DNA of 64,000 bases from Bacteroidales bacterium (GCA_910575545.1 CAJTFH010000002.1:1-64000); one strand, 5' to 3'. Shown: positions 36,059-45,592, counted from the first letter of the stretch. The notes: generated from the sequence alone by a model not told the origin. Numbers and translations are program-made.

Positions 36059-37660
36059 ATGAGAAAGTTATTGCAAATTGTGCTTGTTTTAGCTGCTGTT
36101 CCGGCTTATGCCTGGAATGTAGGCACTGAAGCAACGCATAAGAGTGTAATTATCGAAGAATTCACTGGCATTCATTGCGGCAATTGTCCGGACGGCCATA
36201 AGCGTGCGGCAGCTTTGCAGCGTATGCACCCCGACAATCTATTTGTGGTGGCTATCCACGCAGGTAGTTTTGCCACATCATATCTTGACGAGCCTGATTT
36301 TGTAACCAAAGCAGGTGAGTTAATCCACAACCACTTCGGGGTGTCGAGCTATCCCTCCGGTATCGTCAACCGCCGAGATTGCGGCAATGGAATGATTATA
36401 AGCCGTTCAAACTGGGGGAGTGCGGCTCGTGTTGTAAATGGGGACATATCGCCGGTTAATCTCTACGCCGAGTGCAGCTACGACAACACCAGTCGTGAAC
36501 TTACGGTTAACGTTGAGGGGTATTACACCTCGACAATGACCGACCCGCGTCTGACGCTTATGTTGCTTCAGGACAATATTCTCGGACCTCAGAGCGGTGG
36601 TCTGCTCGGCGATGAATATCCCCACCGCCATATGCTTCGTGCCGTTCTTACAGAGGATGCATTCGGCGACAGGCTCGATGTGAAAGAAGCTGGGGAATAT
36701 TTTTCAAAAGAATACCGCTACACCCTTCCGGAGGCTATCAACAGCGTGCCTCTCGAACCATATGACACCGAGGTGTTGGTGTTTGTTGCCGAAGGTGAAG
36801 GTGAAATCGTAAAAGCCACAGCATTGCATCCGGATGTAAAAGCTGATGATGATACCCGCCGGGTCATAGTGCCGTCAGAGCCACATATCGGCATCGGCAA
36901 CACATATGCCTTGGATTATCTCGAACTTATTCTCGACAATTATACCGGAGAATATGCAACATCTGCAAAAGTCGATTTCACCCTCAATGAAACCACTACC
37001 ACCCTTGAATGGGCCGGTTCTGTCGCCCCCCACTCCCACGGCCTGATCAAAGTGCCTTTCAATGGTCTGCTTAAAGAGACATACGACAGCGATCTGAGCA
37101 ACTATTCATATATAGTCACCGAGATAAATGGCAAACCGCTTGCTCTTGAGACAAAAAAGGTTAAAGGCTCTTTCAAGGGGTTGGGTGAATATCCTTCCGA
37201 TCTTGTTGTTAAAATCAAAACCGATATCGAAGCTGCCGACAATACCTACCGTATAATCGACGAGGATGGTAATACGGTTCATGAGTTCGGCCCTTATGCC
37301 GACGGCCTCGACAAAGAGTATGAAGAGACCGTGAACCTTGAGCCGGGTAAAGTCTACGGCTTTGAAGTGACAGACTGCTGGGGTAACGGTGTCTATCGTC
37401 CGCGCGGCAATGTCAAAATGTATGATACCAAGGGTAATCTGGCCGGCCAGCTTATGGAAATTTCCGACTACGGTGTCCGTACTTTTTTCCGCGCTGTTGT
37501 TCCGGCCGGCATCGATAACGTTTGTTCGTCTGCAAAAGTGGTTGAGGAAGAGTTTTATGATCTTGCCGGCCGCAAAGTTGCGGGAAATACGTCAGGAATC
37601 TACATCTGCCGCAGCCGCCTGTCGGATGGCAGTGTGGAGGTCAAGAAAATCAAGAAGTGA
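36059..37660 (+). CDS. Omp28-like secreted protein with thioredoxin-type CxxC
   Basis: About 533 residues. The signal peptide is MRKLLQIVLVLAAVPAYA; an ATG 12 bases earlier is possible but lengthens the n-region. The next segment, VIIEEFTGIHCGNCPDGHKRA, is a thioredoxin-like Omp28 signature with a C-G-N-C redox pair, followed by VVAIHAGSFA and SSYPSGIVNRRD. A long beta-rich region follows. The C-terminal tail, FYDLAGRKVAGNTSGIYICR ... KIKK, is of the type IX sorting type. A surface-exposed or released protein is inferred. It is the first of three secreted proteins in line. Confidence 0.85.
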   Translation: MRKLLQIVLVLAAVPAYAWNVGTEATHKSVIIEEFTGIHCGNCPDGHKRAAALQRMHPDNLFVVAIHAGSFATSYLDEPDFVTKAGELIHNHFGVSSYPSGIVNRRDCGNGMIISRSNWGSAARVVNGDISPVNLYAECSYDNTSRELTVNVEGYYTSTMTDPRLTLMLLQDNILGPQSGGLLGDEYPHRHMLRAVLTEDAFGDRLDVKEAGEYFSKEYRYTLPEAINSVPLEPYDTEVLVFVAEGEGEIVKATALHPDVKADDDTRRVIVPSEPHIGIGNTYALDYLELILDNYTGEYATSAKVDFTLNETTTTLEWAGSVAPHSHGLIKVPFNGLLKETYDSDLSNYSYIVTEINGKPLALETKKVKGSFKGLGEYPSDLVVKIKTDIEAADNTYRIIDEDGNTVHEFGPYADGLDKEYEETVNLEPGKVYGFEVTDCWGNGVYRPRGNVKMYDTKGNLAGQLMEISDYGVRTFFRAVVPAGIDNVCSSAKVVEEEFYDLAGRKVAGNTSGIYICRSRLSDGSVEVKKIKK

Positions 37661-37765
37661 ATCATACGTTCCGTTACATGATTTTATTGGCAGACTTAAC
37701 CCATCAATATTTACCTGATAAATTCTCCTGATAACCCATATCTATACGCATTATCCACTTTGACC

Positions 37766-37838
37766 GGGCTGTGTCAAAATAGGATTTTTGAATATTCGTA
37801 GAGTCGAGATTGCAAAGGATTTCGAATTTTGACACACC
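37766..37838. repeat. palindromic intergenic repeat, short divergent copy (core C-like)
   Basis: TGTGTCAAAAT (37770-37780) pairs perfectly with ATTTTGACACA (37826-37836). The interior contains CGTAGAGTCGAGATTG, which resembles a decayed form of the GTAGGGTCGCGAC motif at 57263 and 46537. It sits between two secreted-protein genes, 25 bases before the next ATG. Confidence 0.65.
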
Positions 37839-37862
37839 ATCAATAAAAGACATTTCAGACAT

Positions 37863-39560
37863 ATGAAAAAACTGCTACTCTTATCTGCCGCCTTCCTGAC
37901 TACAGCTTCGGCTATGGCGGCCACATGGGGCACAACTCTCAACGACCCCACGGCAATGTATCCCGCCGGTACCAATCAATACGGCAACCACCTCTGCGTA
38001 TGCCCAGACGGCTCGGTGTGGAGTGTTATCTATCATCCCAACACAGAGGCTGCCGAGGATGAGACTGATGTTGAAAACGTTGTTTATGAATGGCGTGTGC
38101 AGCATTGGGATAAGGATGGGAATCCTTCCTTTCCTCCCGAAGGCCTTCTGGTGAGCAACTACAAAAATAAATCATATACAGTTGTCAGCGACCATATCAT
38201 TAGCGATAGTGAAGGAAATGCCATCCTTGCCGTATCAGACAGGCGTAACTCCAATGATGCGGCAGAAAGTTATACAGCCTACCGCATCACTCCTGAAGGG
38301 AAGATGCTGTGGGGTGATGAGGGGAAGGCGCTTTCCGACGCAACGAAACCGGCCTCCCTGCTGGCTCATCTGCAACTGGTTGCCCTGGAAGACGACAGCT
38401 TTGTGTTCGCATGGGTCGAATTTGACGAAACCTCAGCGTCAAGCGTCAAGCTGCAACGCCTCAATAAGGATGGCGAAAAGCAATGGAATGAAAGCAAGGT
38501 GTCGCTTCTTGACGACCAATGCTCGTATCCGTATCTTGTCAGCACCGGCGACAATACATGCATCCTGGTATACAGCCGTGGCAGCTCGCAGGTTATTTAT
38601 GCCCGCAAGTTGGATTTCGAGGGTGAGAACGTATGGGGCAAGGATTTGCGCATTTATCGCGGTGGTTTCGGGTCGACCCCTCTGCACACGATGCTTAACG
38701 TCGGAGCTTCTGGCGACGGAGGTGCAATCGTATACTGGCATGACGACCGGGCTATGACGGATATAGAATCACCCTATCTGAGCTACATCACCCCCGACGG
38801 CAAACTCGGTTTCGCCGGGGCTTCCGACGAAGGCGATGTGAAACTGGGCTATGACGGGATGCGCTGTTTCAATGTTGATGCTGTTCCCTCTTCAGATGGT
38901 TCATGCTTTTATGCCGTATGGCGCGAAACAACCGCCAATCAAAACCTGCAAGGGGTGAGCATCCAGAAAGTGAGCAAGTCAGGCGAACTTCTGTGGGACG
39001 AGAACGGTGTTGTAGTGGTTCCTCTCGAAGACCCGTCCACAGGATATATCTCCATCCAGACGGCTGCCGACAACCAGGCCATGGTGTTCTATGAACTATA
39101 TAAATCCTGGGATGAGCAACTCTCTTATGCCACCCTCTATGATGCCGATGGCAAAGCCGTTTGGGAAAACCCGTTGCAAATATCGCGCAGCGGACGTCAG
39201 GCTTCCGGATTGGAATCTTTTCCGATCAATAATGACGCGTGGTACTTTATGTATACAGATGTCGTAAAGGAGGGTGAAGAGGCTTCTGTGTCCACCGAAA
39301 TCATTGGCCGTCTCAATCTCGACGGCACATTCGGTATGCCTACCGGCGGCGTGGAAAGCGTATCAGCTGACGCATCGGTGATAGCATTCGATGGCAAAAT
39401 CCTTTATGCCCAAGGCAAACAGGTGGATGTCTATACTACTGCCGGAACTCATGTGGGTTGTTTTGCACTTGTTGACGGACAGGTGTCAGTTGATCTTCCG
39501 GCCGGTTTATATGTAGCCGATGTCGATGGCCGTACAGCCATAAAATTAGCAGTCAAATAA
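37863..39560 (+). CDS. large secreted protein with sorting-type tail
   Basis: 565 residues. The signal peptide is MKKLLLLSAAFLTTASAMAA. The body has repeated blades of the form W-x-V-x-H-W-D-K-D-G-N, LAVSDRRN, LWGDEGKAL and LDFEGENVWGKD. This suggests a beta-propeller-like fold, with YWHDDRAM and AVWRETT as further repeats. The C-terminal tail (VYTTAGTHVG ... LPAGLYVADVDGRTAIKLAVK, given in parts) fits type IX-type sorting. No catalytic motif is evident. It follows the Omp28-like gene after a short palindromic repeat and precedes another secreted protein by about 24 bases. Confidence 0.8.
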   Translation: MKKLLLLSAAFLTTASAMAATWGTTLNDPTAMYPAGTNQYGNHLCVCPDGSVWSVIYHPNTEAAEDETDVENVVYEWRVQHWDKDGNPSFPPEGLLVSNYKNKSYTVVSDHIISDSEGNAILAVSDRRNSNDAAESYTAYRITPEGKMLWGDEGKALSDATKPASLLAHLQLVALEDDSFVFAWVEFDETSASSVKLQRLNKDGEKQWNESKVSLLDDQCSYPYLVSTGDNTCILVYSRGSSQVIYARKLDFEGENVWGKDLRIYRGGFGSTPLHTMLNVGASGDGGAIVYWHDDRAMTDIESPYLSYITPDGKLGFAGASDEGDVKLGYDGMRCFNVDAVPSSDGSCFYAVWRETTANQNLQGVSIQKVSKSGELLWDENGVVVVPLEDPSTGYISIQTAADNQAMVFYELYKSWDEQLSYATLYDADGKAVWENPLQISRSGRQASGLESFPINNDAWYFMYTDVVKEGEEASVSTEIIGRLNLDGTFGMPTGGVESVSADASVIAFDGKILYAQGKQVDVYTTAGTHVGCFALVDGQVSVDLPAGLYVADVDGRTAIKLAVK

Positions 39561-39584
39561 GTTCCCCGTTAAATGACAATCAAT

Positions 39585-42377
39585 ATGAATATCTTAAAGA
39601 CGATATTTGGACTGGGCGCACTTTGTGTGGCATATGGTGCCGGAGCCCAGGCAGTGGGTGGCTACAAAGCCGCATCAGTTGCCGGTACGTATGTGCCATT
39701 GGATGCCCCTACTGTCATATATGACGGTTCGGCCGACGGTGCTACTCTGGGGGAGGCAATAGACAAGGTTTGTTTCACTCCTGGTGGAGAATTGACCCAG
39801 GAGGCAACATGTGCCGCCTTTAACATCGGCTTCGACTTTCCGGTGGCCGGAGAAATGAAAACAACATTCCTTGTTTCGGGTGCGGGATATGTGCTGTTCG
39901 GGAACGGAGATATAAACGCCAATCCATCCATGACCTCTTGGATATTTTCTTACGAAGGCGACTATTCGTTAGTGGGGTTGGTTTCGCAACGCGGCGTGGC
40001 ATCAACTGCCGACACCAGGATTTCATATCAATTGACCGGGAGCGGCGATGCTGCCGAACTGGTGGTGCAATATGAGAATTTCTGTGTCAAAAACGCTTTC
40101 TTTGGGGATGGCGCTTCCGTTGACTACCAAATCCGTTTTGCAAAAAACGGCGGTGTGAAAATGGTGTTCAACAATTTCGGCAACTTCATCACTGCAGATA
40201 ATCAGGAGCCGTCAAATCCCTCATTCCTGTGCGGAGTGCGTAGCGGCATCGACTATATTTCGTGTCACGGGGTTGTCAATGAGGACTTGTCGACATCTGT
40301 CAACGAAAATAGTCCCCTGATTGTGCCATGCACAATGGCAGACGGATATACACTGATGCTGGATGCGCCACAGCCGTGTTCCGCCCCTGATTCACAACCC
40401 GGAGATTTTACGCTTGAAGCCACCTCAACCTCTGTGGAAGGCTCATATGTATCCACCACCGGGGCTGACCATTATCTTGTGGTGTTTACAGCCAAAGCAG
40501 ATGTGGACTGGACACCATCCGACGGCAAGATTTATGCCCAGGGGGAGGTCGACGGAGATGTGACCGTGGCATATTATGGCCAAGATCTTGAATTCATGAC
40601 TGAAGATGTTGTTGGCAATACGGAATACACTTTCTATGCATATGCGGCACAGGCATTCGGACTGGATGGTCCCAAATATAATACCATCGATCCTGCAACA
40701 GCAAAAACCGCCACTATGCCTGATGCGCCACAATGCGAAGTCGCAGCATCGACAGCCACCGGCTTCACCGCAAAGCTGACGGCCAATAGCGCAGGTGATG
40801 ATATCGTTGTAATGGTCAACACATATGCAGCACGCATCAGCACGGGCGACCGAGGATATTTCCTCGCTCCGGAGGGTGATTGCACTGTAGGTTATTCTGT
40901 GCCTGTTCCCGACGATTTCGAGGAAATGCCCGGCTTCGGCACGCCTGAAAATGCAGGAACGGTGGTGTATGTAGGCAAAGGGGGCGACGAAATCGCAATC
41001 AGCGGCCTCGACCCCTCGACGCTTTATTACATTGCGGCATACTCCCGCAATGCCGGGGGGGAATGTTCCACCAATCCGGTTTTCACCACAGCTTTCACCT
41101 CAATACAAGCTCCTTACGAGGGGAACTTCAGCAACTATCCCCGTTATCAGATGGCTCCGGGATGGCAAGGCAGCCGCAGTGATGCTGCAAACGGTGTGTT
41201 TGAGATGCGCGACGAGGTTTTGGTTGATTATCAAACCGGCGCCCCCTCCCGTGGAACCCAGGTGATGCAGTTTTCCAGCAAAATCACCCAAGGAAAAGCC
41301 AGCGGCAGCACGGCATGGCTCATCACACCGGTTATTGAAGTCAACGAGCGTCATATGATAGCTAACTTCAGCTACAGCATGATAGAGTCGGCCAACCGCT
41401 TCACCTCAAATCCCTTAAACGACTGGGCCGATGATGATTGTCTGGAGCTGCTTGTCAGCACTGACGGTGGCCAGACGTGGGAATCACTCACAAAATATGA
41501 GAAAGGCACCAACCCCCGGCAGGAAGAATTGACCTCATACGTAAACATCGAAGCCGACCTCAACGAATATCGCGGCAGTGAGGTATATCTCAAGCTGCAA
41601 TGGCTCACTCACACCACCGCCAGCTTCGGAGCACAGATTTTCATTGACCGTCTGACTATTAAACAGGGCTCATTCCCCGAAATCCCCGAAGTCAAGGTTG
41701 GGGATATCACCGACGCCACGGCTTTGGTGAGCTGGAAATCTTCGCAAACAGACTATGAACTTGCATGGAAGGAAGCCGATGCCAACGAAGAGACAACGGT
41801 AAAAGTTTATGGGCAGTCGTCTTACACTCTTGAGGGTCTCCAGCCTCTCACCCGCTATACGGTTCGTGTGCGCGGTATTCTTGCCGATGGAGAAAATAAT
41901 TCGGAATGGAGCGACATGGTTGAATTCACAACCCTTGACCGCCCGGCTGTCGATGCTCCTTCCGGTCTTACCAGTGATACCGGCAAGTTTATCAGTGATG
42001 GCATCGTAAGTCTCGCCTGGGAAACAAGTGAAGAGATGGAGAGCTATGAAGTGGCCTATCGCGAGTCAAGTTCAACAGAATGGATATATGCCAGGTCAAC
42101 TGAGCCTACGGCCACCCTCACCGGTCTCAAATTCTCCACACGCTATATATGGAAAGTGCGTGCATTCTGCACCTACGACCGTGAGACTGAATTTTCGGCA
42201 CAGGCATCCTTCACCACTCCAGATGAACCTGCCGGCATCCTCACAATTGAGGCTGAAAGTGCCTGCGACATTGACCTCTACACCCTTGCCGGAATCAAGG
42301 TTGATGTAAGCAAAGCCGTTCCAGGATTATATATCTTGCGCCGTGGAGCTGAAACACAGAAGATAATATTGAAGTAA
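39585..42377 (+). CDS. multidomain secreted adhesin-like protein with Fn3 domains
   Basis: About 930 residues. Start at MNILKTIFGLGALCVAYGAG, a signal peptide ending GAQA; an ATG 12 bases earlier is possible. The N-terminal third is beta-rich (SWIFSYEGDYSLVGLVSQRG). Residues about 510-700 form a choice-of-anchor J jelly roll (YEGNFSNYPRYQMAPGWQGS ... STAWLITPVIEVN ... DDCLELLVSTDGGQTWESL). Two fibronectin type III domains follow (TDATALVSWKSSQTDYELAW, LEGLQPLTRYTVRVRG, ATLTGLKFSTRYIWKVRA). The C-terminal tail is IDLYTLAGIKVD ... GLYILRRG ... ILK. It probably binds or displays at the cell surface. Last gene of the cluster; a strong hairpin follows at 42400. Confidence 0.83.
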   Translation: MNILKTIFGLGALCVAYGAGAQAVGGYKAASVAGTYVPLDAPTVIYDGSADGATLGEAIDKVCFTPGGELTQEATCAAFNIGFDFPVAGEMKTTFLVSGAGYVLFGNGDINANPSMTSWIFSYEGDYSLVGLVSQRGVASTADTRISYQLTGSGDAAELVVQYENFCVKNAFFGDGASVDYQIRFAKNGGVKMVFNNFGNFITADNQEPSNPSFLCGVRSGIDYISCHGVVNEDLSTSVNENSPLIVPCTMADGYTLMLDAPQPCSAPDSQPGDFTLEATSTSVEGSYVSTTGADHYLVVFTAKADVDWTPSDGKIYAQGEVDGDVTVAYYGQDLEFMTEDVVGNTEYTFYAYAAQAFGLDGPKYNTIDPATAKTATMPDAPQCEVAASTATGFTAKLTANSAGDDIVVMVNTYAARISTGDRGYFLAPEGDCTVGYSVPVPDDFEEMPGFGTPENAGTVVYVGKGGDEIAISGLDPSTLYYIAAYSRNAGGECSTNPVFTTAFTSIQAPYEGNFSNYPRYQMAPGWQGSRSDAANGVFEMRDEVLVDYQTGAPSRGTQVMQFSSKITQGKASGSTAWLITPVIEVNERHMIANFSYSMIESANRFTSNPLNDWADDDCLELLVSTDGGQTWESLTKYEKGTNPRQEELTSYVNIEADLNEYRGSEVYLKLQWLTHTTASFGAQIFIDRLTIKQGSFPEIPEVKVGDITDATALVSWKSSQTDYELAWKEADANEETTVKVYGQSSYTLEGLQPLTRYTVRVRGILADGENNSEWSDMVEFTTLDRPAVDAPSGLTSDTGKFISDGIVSLAWETSEEMESYEVAYRESSSTEWIYARSTEPTATLTGLKFSTRYIWKVRAFCTYDRETEFSAQASFTTPDEPAGILTIEAESACDIDLYTLAGIKVDVSKAVPGLYILRRGAETQKIILK

Positions 42378-42399
42378 GTGATAGCATTTGCAATAAGCG

Positions 42400-42434
42400 G
42401 GGCGTGTCAGAATGAACTGAGTTCTGACACGCCC
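42400..42434. terminator. strong 13-bp hairpin terminator (minimal form of the palindromic repeat)
   Basis: GGGCGTGTCAGAA (42400-42412) pairs perfectly with TTCTGACACGCCC (42422-42434) around a 9-base loop. The arms match the outer arms of the larger intergenic repeats (GGGTGTGTCAGAAT), with no insert. It ends the plus-strand secreted-protein cluster and faces a minus-strand GH95 pseudogene. There is no long T run, so it may work in both directions. Confidence 0.7.
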
Positions 42435-42467
42435 TGATTATGCGTTTATGTGGTTGTGCGACAGGTG

Positions 42468-43250
42468 TTATCTGAGTATGAGAGAGGATGAAGGAGATAT
42501 GGTTACAGCTTGGGAGGTGTTGTTGAAATGAATGGTGGCCGTGGCGGGGATTGGAGAGGTTAGCGTGGCGGAGGTTACACGGCCATCGGCCCATTGGAGG
42601 TCGACTGTGATGCCGCAGCGGCAGCTCCGGCGATGGTGGCGCCTTTGTATCCGCCGGGGGTGATGTAGATGTTTTCAGGGGATGTGGAGGGGGAGGTCAG
42701 CAGGTTGCCGTCTTTCTCAATCAGCCATCCCAGGCAGAACTCGGCAGCTCCTTTCAGTGCCGGGTAGTTGCGGCGTAGAAACCCGAGGTCACGGCTGAAA
42801 AGATAGTGTTCCCATATGTGGGTGCTTACCCATGCACCGCCCATGTTCCAGCACGCCCAGCTCGGGCTGTTGGTCTGCAGTCCGATGGGGTTGGTCATTG
42901 CCCATATGTCGGAATTGTGGCCGAGACACCATCCGCGGTCAACCCCATAGTAGTTCTGGGCGGTGCGTGTGCCGCTTTCGGTCAGGTTGTTTATCCATCC
43001 GGTCATGGCCGTTTCGTGGAGCTCCCCGAGGGCGGCGACCTCCGCCGGCCAGTAGTTCTCTTCAACGTTTATGTTGGTGGTGTAGTTGCTGCTCCAGGGC
43101 GGAAGGAGATGCTCGTTCCACAACCCCTGCAGGTTGGCGGGTACTCCCGGGGTGCGGCTGCTTGAAATGAGCAGGTAGCGCCCGTATTGGAAATATAGCT
43201 CTTCGAGGTCGGGGTTGGATTCGCGAAGGTCGGTATAGCGTTTTAGAATC
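42468..43250 (-). pseudogene. GH95 alpha-L-fucosidase/galactosidase pseudogene
   Basis: GH95 enzymes remove alpha-1,2-linked fucose or galactose from host and plant glycans. The central catalytic part is clear: LEELYFQYGRYLLISSSRT, ANLQGLWNEHLLPPWSSNY, TNINVEENYWPAEVAAL, DIWAMTNPIGLQ, and the acid-region SPSTSPENIY. After GYKGATIAG the frame runs out at 42575. In another frame, from 42617 to a stop at 42468, the C-terminal domain resumes as CGITVDLQWADGRVTSATL and ATIHFNN. Roughly the last third of the catalytic barrel is deleted, and the N-terminal domain is missing above about 43250. It cannot encode an active enzyme. Confidence 0.8.
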
Positions 43251-43331
43251 AGATGCTGAAACGAAAGCCGATGTGGTGCGGCGGAGGTTGCCGATGGTGA
43301 ACGTGGATCTGGCCACCGCATCTTGGAAATG

Positions 43332-43742
43332 TCAGAATTGCATGTTGACAAATGGATGGAGGTCTCCAGCAACGATGTCGATGCCATGCCAATGGCGTTT
43401 CAGGTCGGCCAATATGCTGTCGGTCTGGGTTTGATCAAGCGGTTCGCCGCTCTGAGGCATCGCGGCGGGATAGAACCGCGATCCGGAGGCCTGGGCCAGC
43501 TGTTGCCATTCCTTTCCGGCAGGGGCGATGAACGCCACCCGTGCACCTGTTGAGCGTAGCAGCCTTACAAGTGAAGCCGTGTCGGCGGGGTTGTGGCAAG
43601 CGACCAGCACCCGTTTGCCGGGCATTGCAACTGCGTCGGCTGCAACAGGCTGAGGCCGATGCATGGCTTCGGAACTGCGCCGTGGGGCAATTTTGCCCGC
43701 ACGGAAATCTTCCATCTGTTTTTCGAGATAATTGTCGGCCAT
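43332..43742 (-). CDS. small Rossmann-like protein, possibly a truncated short-chain dehydrogenase
   Basis: 136 residues. The N-terminus MADNYLEKQMEDFRAGK resembles the leader of a Bacteroidota SDR-like family. The strand-helix pattern KRVLVACHNPADTASLVRLL, GARVAFIAPAGKEW, GSRFYPAAMP and LKRHWHGIDIVAGDL matches the first half of an SDR. However, the glycine-rich NAD motif is absent and the protein stops before the catalytic Ser/Tyr/Lys. The start is 12 bases after surE's stop, so it is in surE's operon. It ends next to the GH95 remnant, and the same deletion may have cut it short. A naturally short protein is the alternative. Confidence 0.55.
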   Translation of the reverse strand: MADNYLEKQMEDFRAGKIAPRRSSEAMHRPQPVAADAVAMPGKRVLVACHNPADTASLVRLLRSTGARVAFIAPAGKEWQQLAQASGSRFYPAAMPQSGEPLDQTQTDSILADLKRHWHGIDIVAGDLHPFVNMQF

Positions 43743-43753
43743 TGTCGGAGATA

Positions 43754-44515
43754 TCAGATGCCGAGGATATTCGATACGGGGATGATTTCAGGGGTGGCAT
43801 TGCGGTCGGCATAGGCCGGTACCACAGTGGCATAGTTGCGGTCGAGCCAGTAGAGGTCAGTGTCGGTGCTTTCCGGTTCTTCGTTGAGCAGTCTGCCTGT
43901 GAGCCAGAAAAACGGCTTGCCGTGAGGGTCGAGATATTCCTGGTATTCCTCTGTCCAGCGGCTGCGGGCAGCCCTGACCACCTTCATCCCCTCGATTTTC
44001 ACTTTTGCCGGGAAATTGACATTGAGGCAGACCCCATCGGGCAGTCCTTGGGCGATTACGCGGCTGGTTATGTCGGTTATGTAGGGGGTGCATTCCGAGA
44101 AATCTGCTTTGAGCGAGTGGTGGAGCAGCGAATATCCCACTGCGGGGATTCCCTGCATACACCCCTCGAAAGCCGCCCCCATCGTGCCTGAATAGACAAT
44201 TGAGTTTCCGGCATTTGAGCCATGGTTGATGCCTGAAAGCAACAGGTCGGGCCGCCGTGGAAGGATATGGTGCATGGCGAGTTTCACACAGTCTACCGGC
44301 GTGCCTGTGACAGAGCGCACTTTGGCGCCGTTGTAGTCGGGATGTTCAATCACCCGCAAAGGGAAGTTGGGGGTGAAGGCCGACGATTGTCCGGAATGCG
44401 GCTCGTCGGGGGCTACGACATAGACCTCTCCCATCTCTTTGACGCAGTCAACAAGATGGTGTATGCCTTTGGCGTCGATGCTGTCGTCGTTGGTTATCAG
44501 TATCAGCGGTTTCAT
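43754..44515 (-). CDS. surE: 5'/3'-nucleotidase SurE
   Basis: 253 residues. The N-terminal ILITNDDSIDAKGIHHL carries the Asp-Asp metal ligands. Further signatures are VVAPDEPHSGQSSAFT, VTGTPVDCVKLA, LLSGINHGSNAGNSIVYSGT with the Asn ligand, and the C-terminal LYWLDRNYATVVPAYADRNA. SurE is a metal-dependent phosphatase of nucleoside monophosphates in the cytoplasm. It lies at the head of a short operon with the gene at 43332. Confidence 0.96.
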   Translation of the reverse strand: MKPLILITNDDSIDAKGIHHLVDCVKEMGEVYVVAPDEPHSGQSSAFTPNFPLRVIEHPDYNGAKVRSVTGTPVDCVKLAMHHILPRRPDLLLSGINHGSNAGNSIVYSGTMGAAFEGCMQGIPAVGYSLLHHSLKADFSECTPYITDITSRVIAQGLPDGVCLNVNFPAKVKIEGMKVVRAARSRWTEEYQEYLDPHGKPFFWLTGRLLNEEPESTDTDLYWLDRNYATVVPAYADRNATPEIIPVSNILGI

Positions 44516-44622
44516 ATTTGTAATTGAGTTTGCGTTGGAGTCGGTTTAGACAAATCTTTTATATCATGCAAAGATAGCTTTTTTCCGCGAAACGGCATTA
44601 TCCGGTTACCGTCACACATGGA

Positions 44623-44684
44623 TGTTCCACGGGAGTGTTAAAATGTTCCACGAAGTTATCAACAATACGCCCCACTTATCAACA
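44623..44684. promoter_or_regulatory. partition/DnaA-type motifs upstream of parA
   Basis: Two copies of TGTTCCACG (44623-44631 and 44644-44652) match the left half of parS (TGTTCCACGTGGAACA-type). Two copies of TTATCAACA (44656-44664 and 44676-44684) match the DnaA box except for one base. Spacing within each pair is 20-21 bases, two helical turns. The right halves of the parS-like sites are not conserved. Only a weak -7-like TTCCTTTG is seen near 44734. Candidate autoregulatory, partition or origin-associated region. Confidence 0.5.
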
Positions 44685-44782
44685 AAACTCTTAAATAGAG
44701 CTAACGTCACTTTTCCATGACAGATTAAATTCTTTCCTTTGCATCGGAAAACTACACGCAAAGACACGCATATTCATTTGAT

Positions 44783-45544
44783 ATGGGTAAGATTATAGCA
44801 ATAGCAAACCAAAAGGGTGGAGTTGGGAAAACCACCACTACCATCAACCTTGCCGCCTCGCTGGCCACACGTGGCAAGCATGTGCTCATCATCGACGCAG
44901 ACCCCCAGGCCAACGCCACTTCGGGTTACGGTATCGACCCCCGCACCATGCAGTCATCAATTTATGAATGCCTGGTCGATGGCTATCCTGTTGACGGCTC
45001 TCAGGTGGAGACTTGTGTGAAAGGGCTTGAGCTGGTAGGATCGCGGATAGACCTGGCCGGAGCCGAACTGGAACTGATCAACAAGCCCGACCGGGAAAAG
45101 GTTATGGCACGGTTGCTGGCCGATGTGGCGCCGAAATATGACTATATACTGATAGACTGCTCTCCGTCGCTGGGTCTGATTACGGTAAATGCCCTCACGG
45201 CTGCTGATTCGGTGATTATCCCGGTACAGGCTGAATATTTCGCCCTTGAAGGAATCAGCAAGCTGCTCAACACCATCCGCATCATCAAATCGAAGCTCAA
45301 TCCCGGACTTGAGATTGAAGGATTCCTGCTGACGATGTATGATGCGCGTCTGAGGCTGGCTAATCAGATTTATGAGGAGCTGAAAACCCATTTCGGCGAT
45401 ATGGTATTCAACACCGTCATCCCCCGCAACATAAGATTGAGCGAAGCCCCCTCGCATGGCCTCCCGGCCATCATGTATGATCCTGAAAGCCGTGGAGCCA
45501 CTTCGCATATCATGCTTGCCAAAGAGCTGATAGCCAAAAACTGA
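44783..45544 (+). CDS. parA: chromosome-partitioning ATPase ParA/Soj
   Basis: 253 residues. Deviant Walker A KGGVGKTTTTINLA, ADPQANATSG, then DYILIDCSPSLGLITVNAL and IPVQAEYFALEGISKLL. This is the short chromosomal Soj type without an N-terminal HTH. It binds DNA non-specifically in its ATP form and moves ParB-parS complexes. It lies 48 bases upstream of parB. Confidence 0.97.
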   Translation: MGKIIAIANQKGGVGKTTTTINLAASLATRGKHVLIIDADPQANATSGYGIDPRTMQSSIYECLVDGYPVDGSQVETCVKGLELVGSRIDLAGAELELINKPDREKVMARLLADVAPKYDYILIDCSPSLGLITVNALTAADSVIIPVQAEYFALEGISKLLNTIRIIKSKLNPGLEIEGFLLTMYDARLRLANQIYEELKTHFGDMVFNTVIPRNIRLSEAPSHGLPAIMYDPESRGATSHIMLAKELIAKN

Positions 45545-45592
45545 CATCCGGAAAGCCAGGAATTTGAACCAGTAGACTGATTATTAATAGAT

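Noticed and set aside
44623-44652. Complete parS sites
   Set aside because: Only the left halves (TGTTCCACG) match. The right halves are not complementary, so full parS cannot be claimed.
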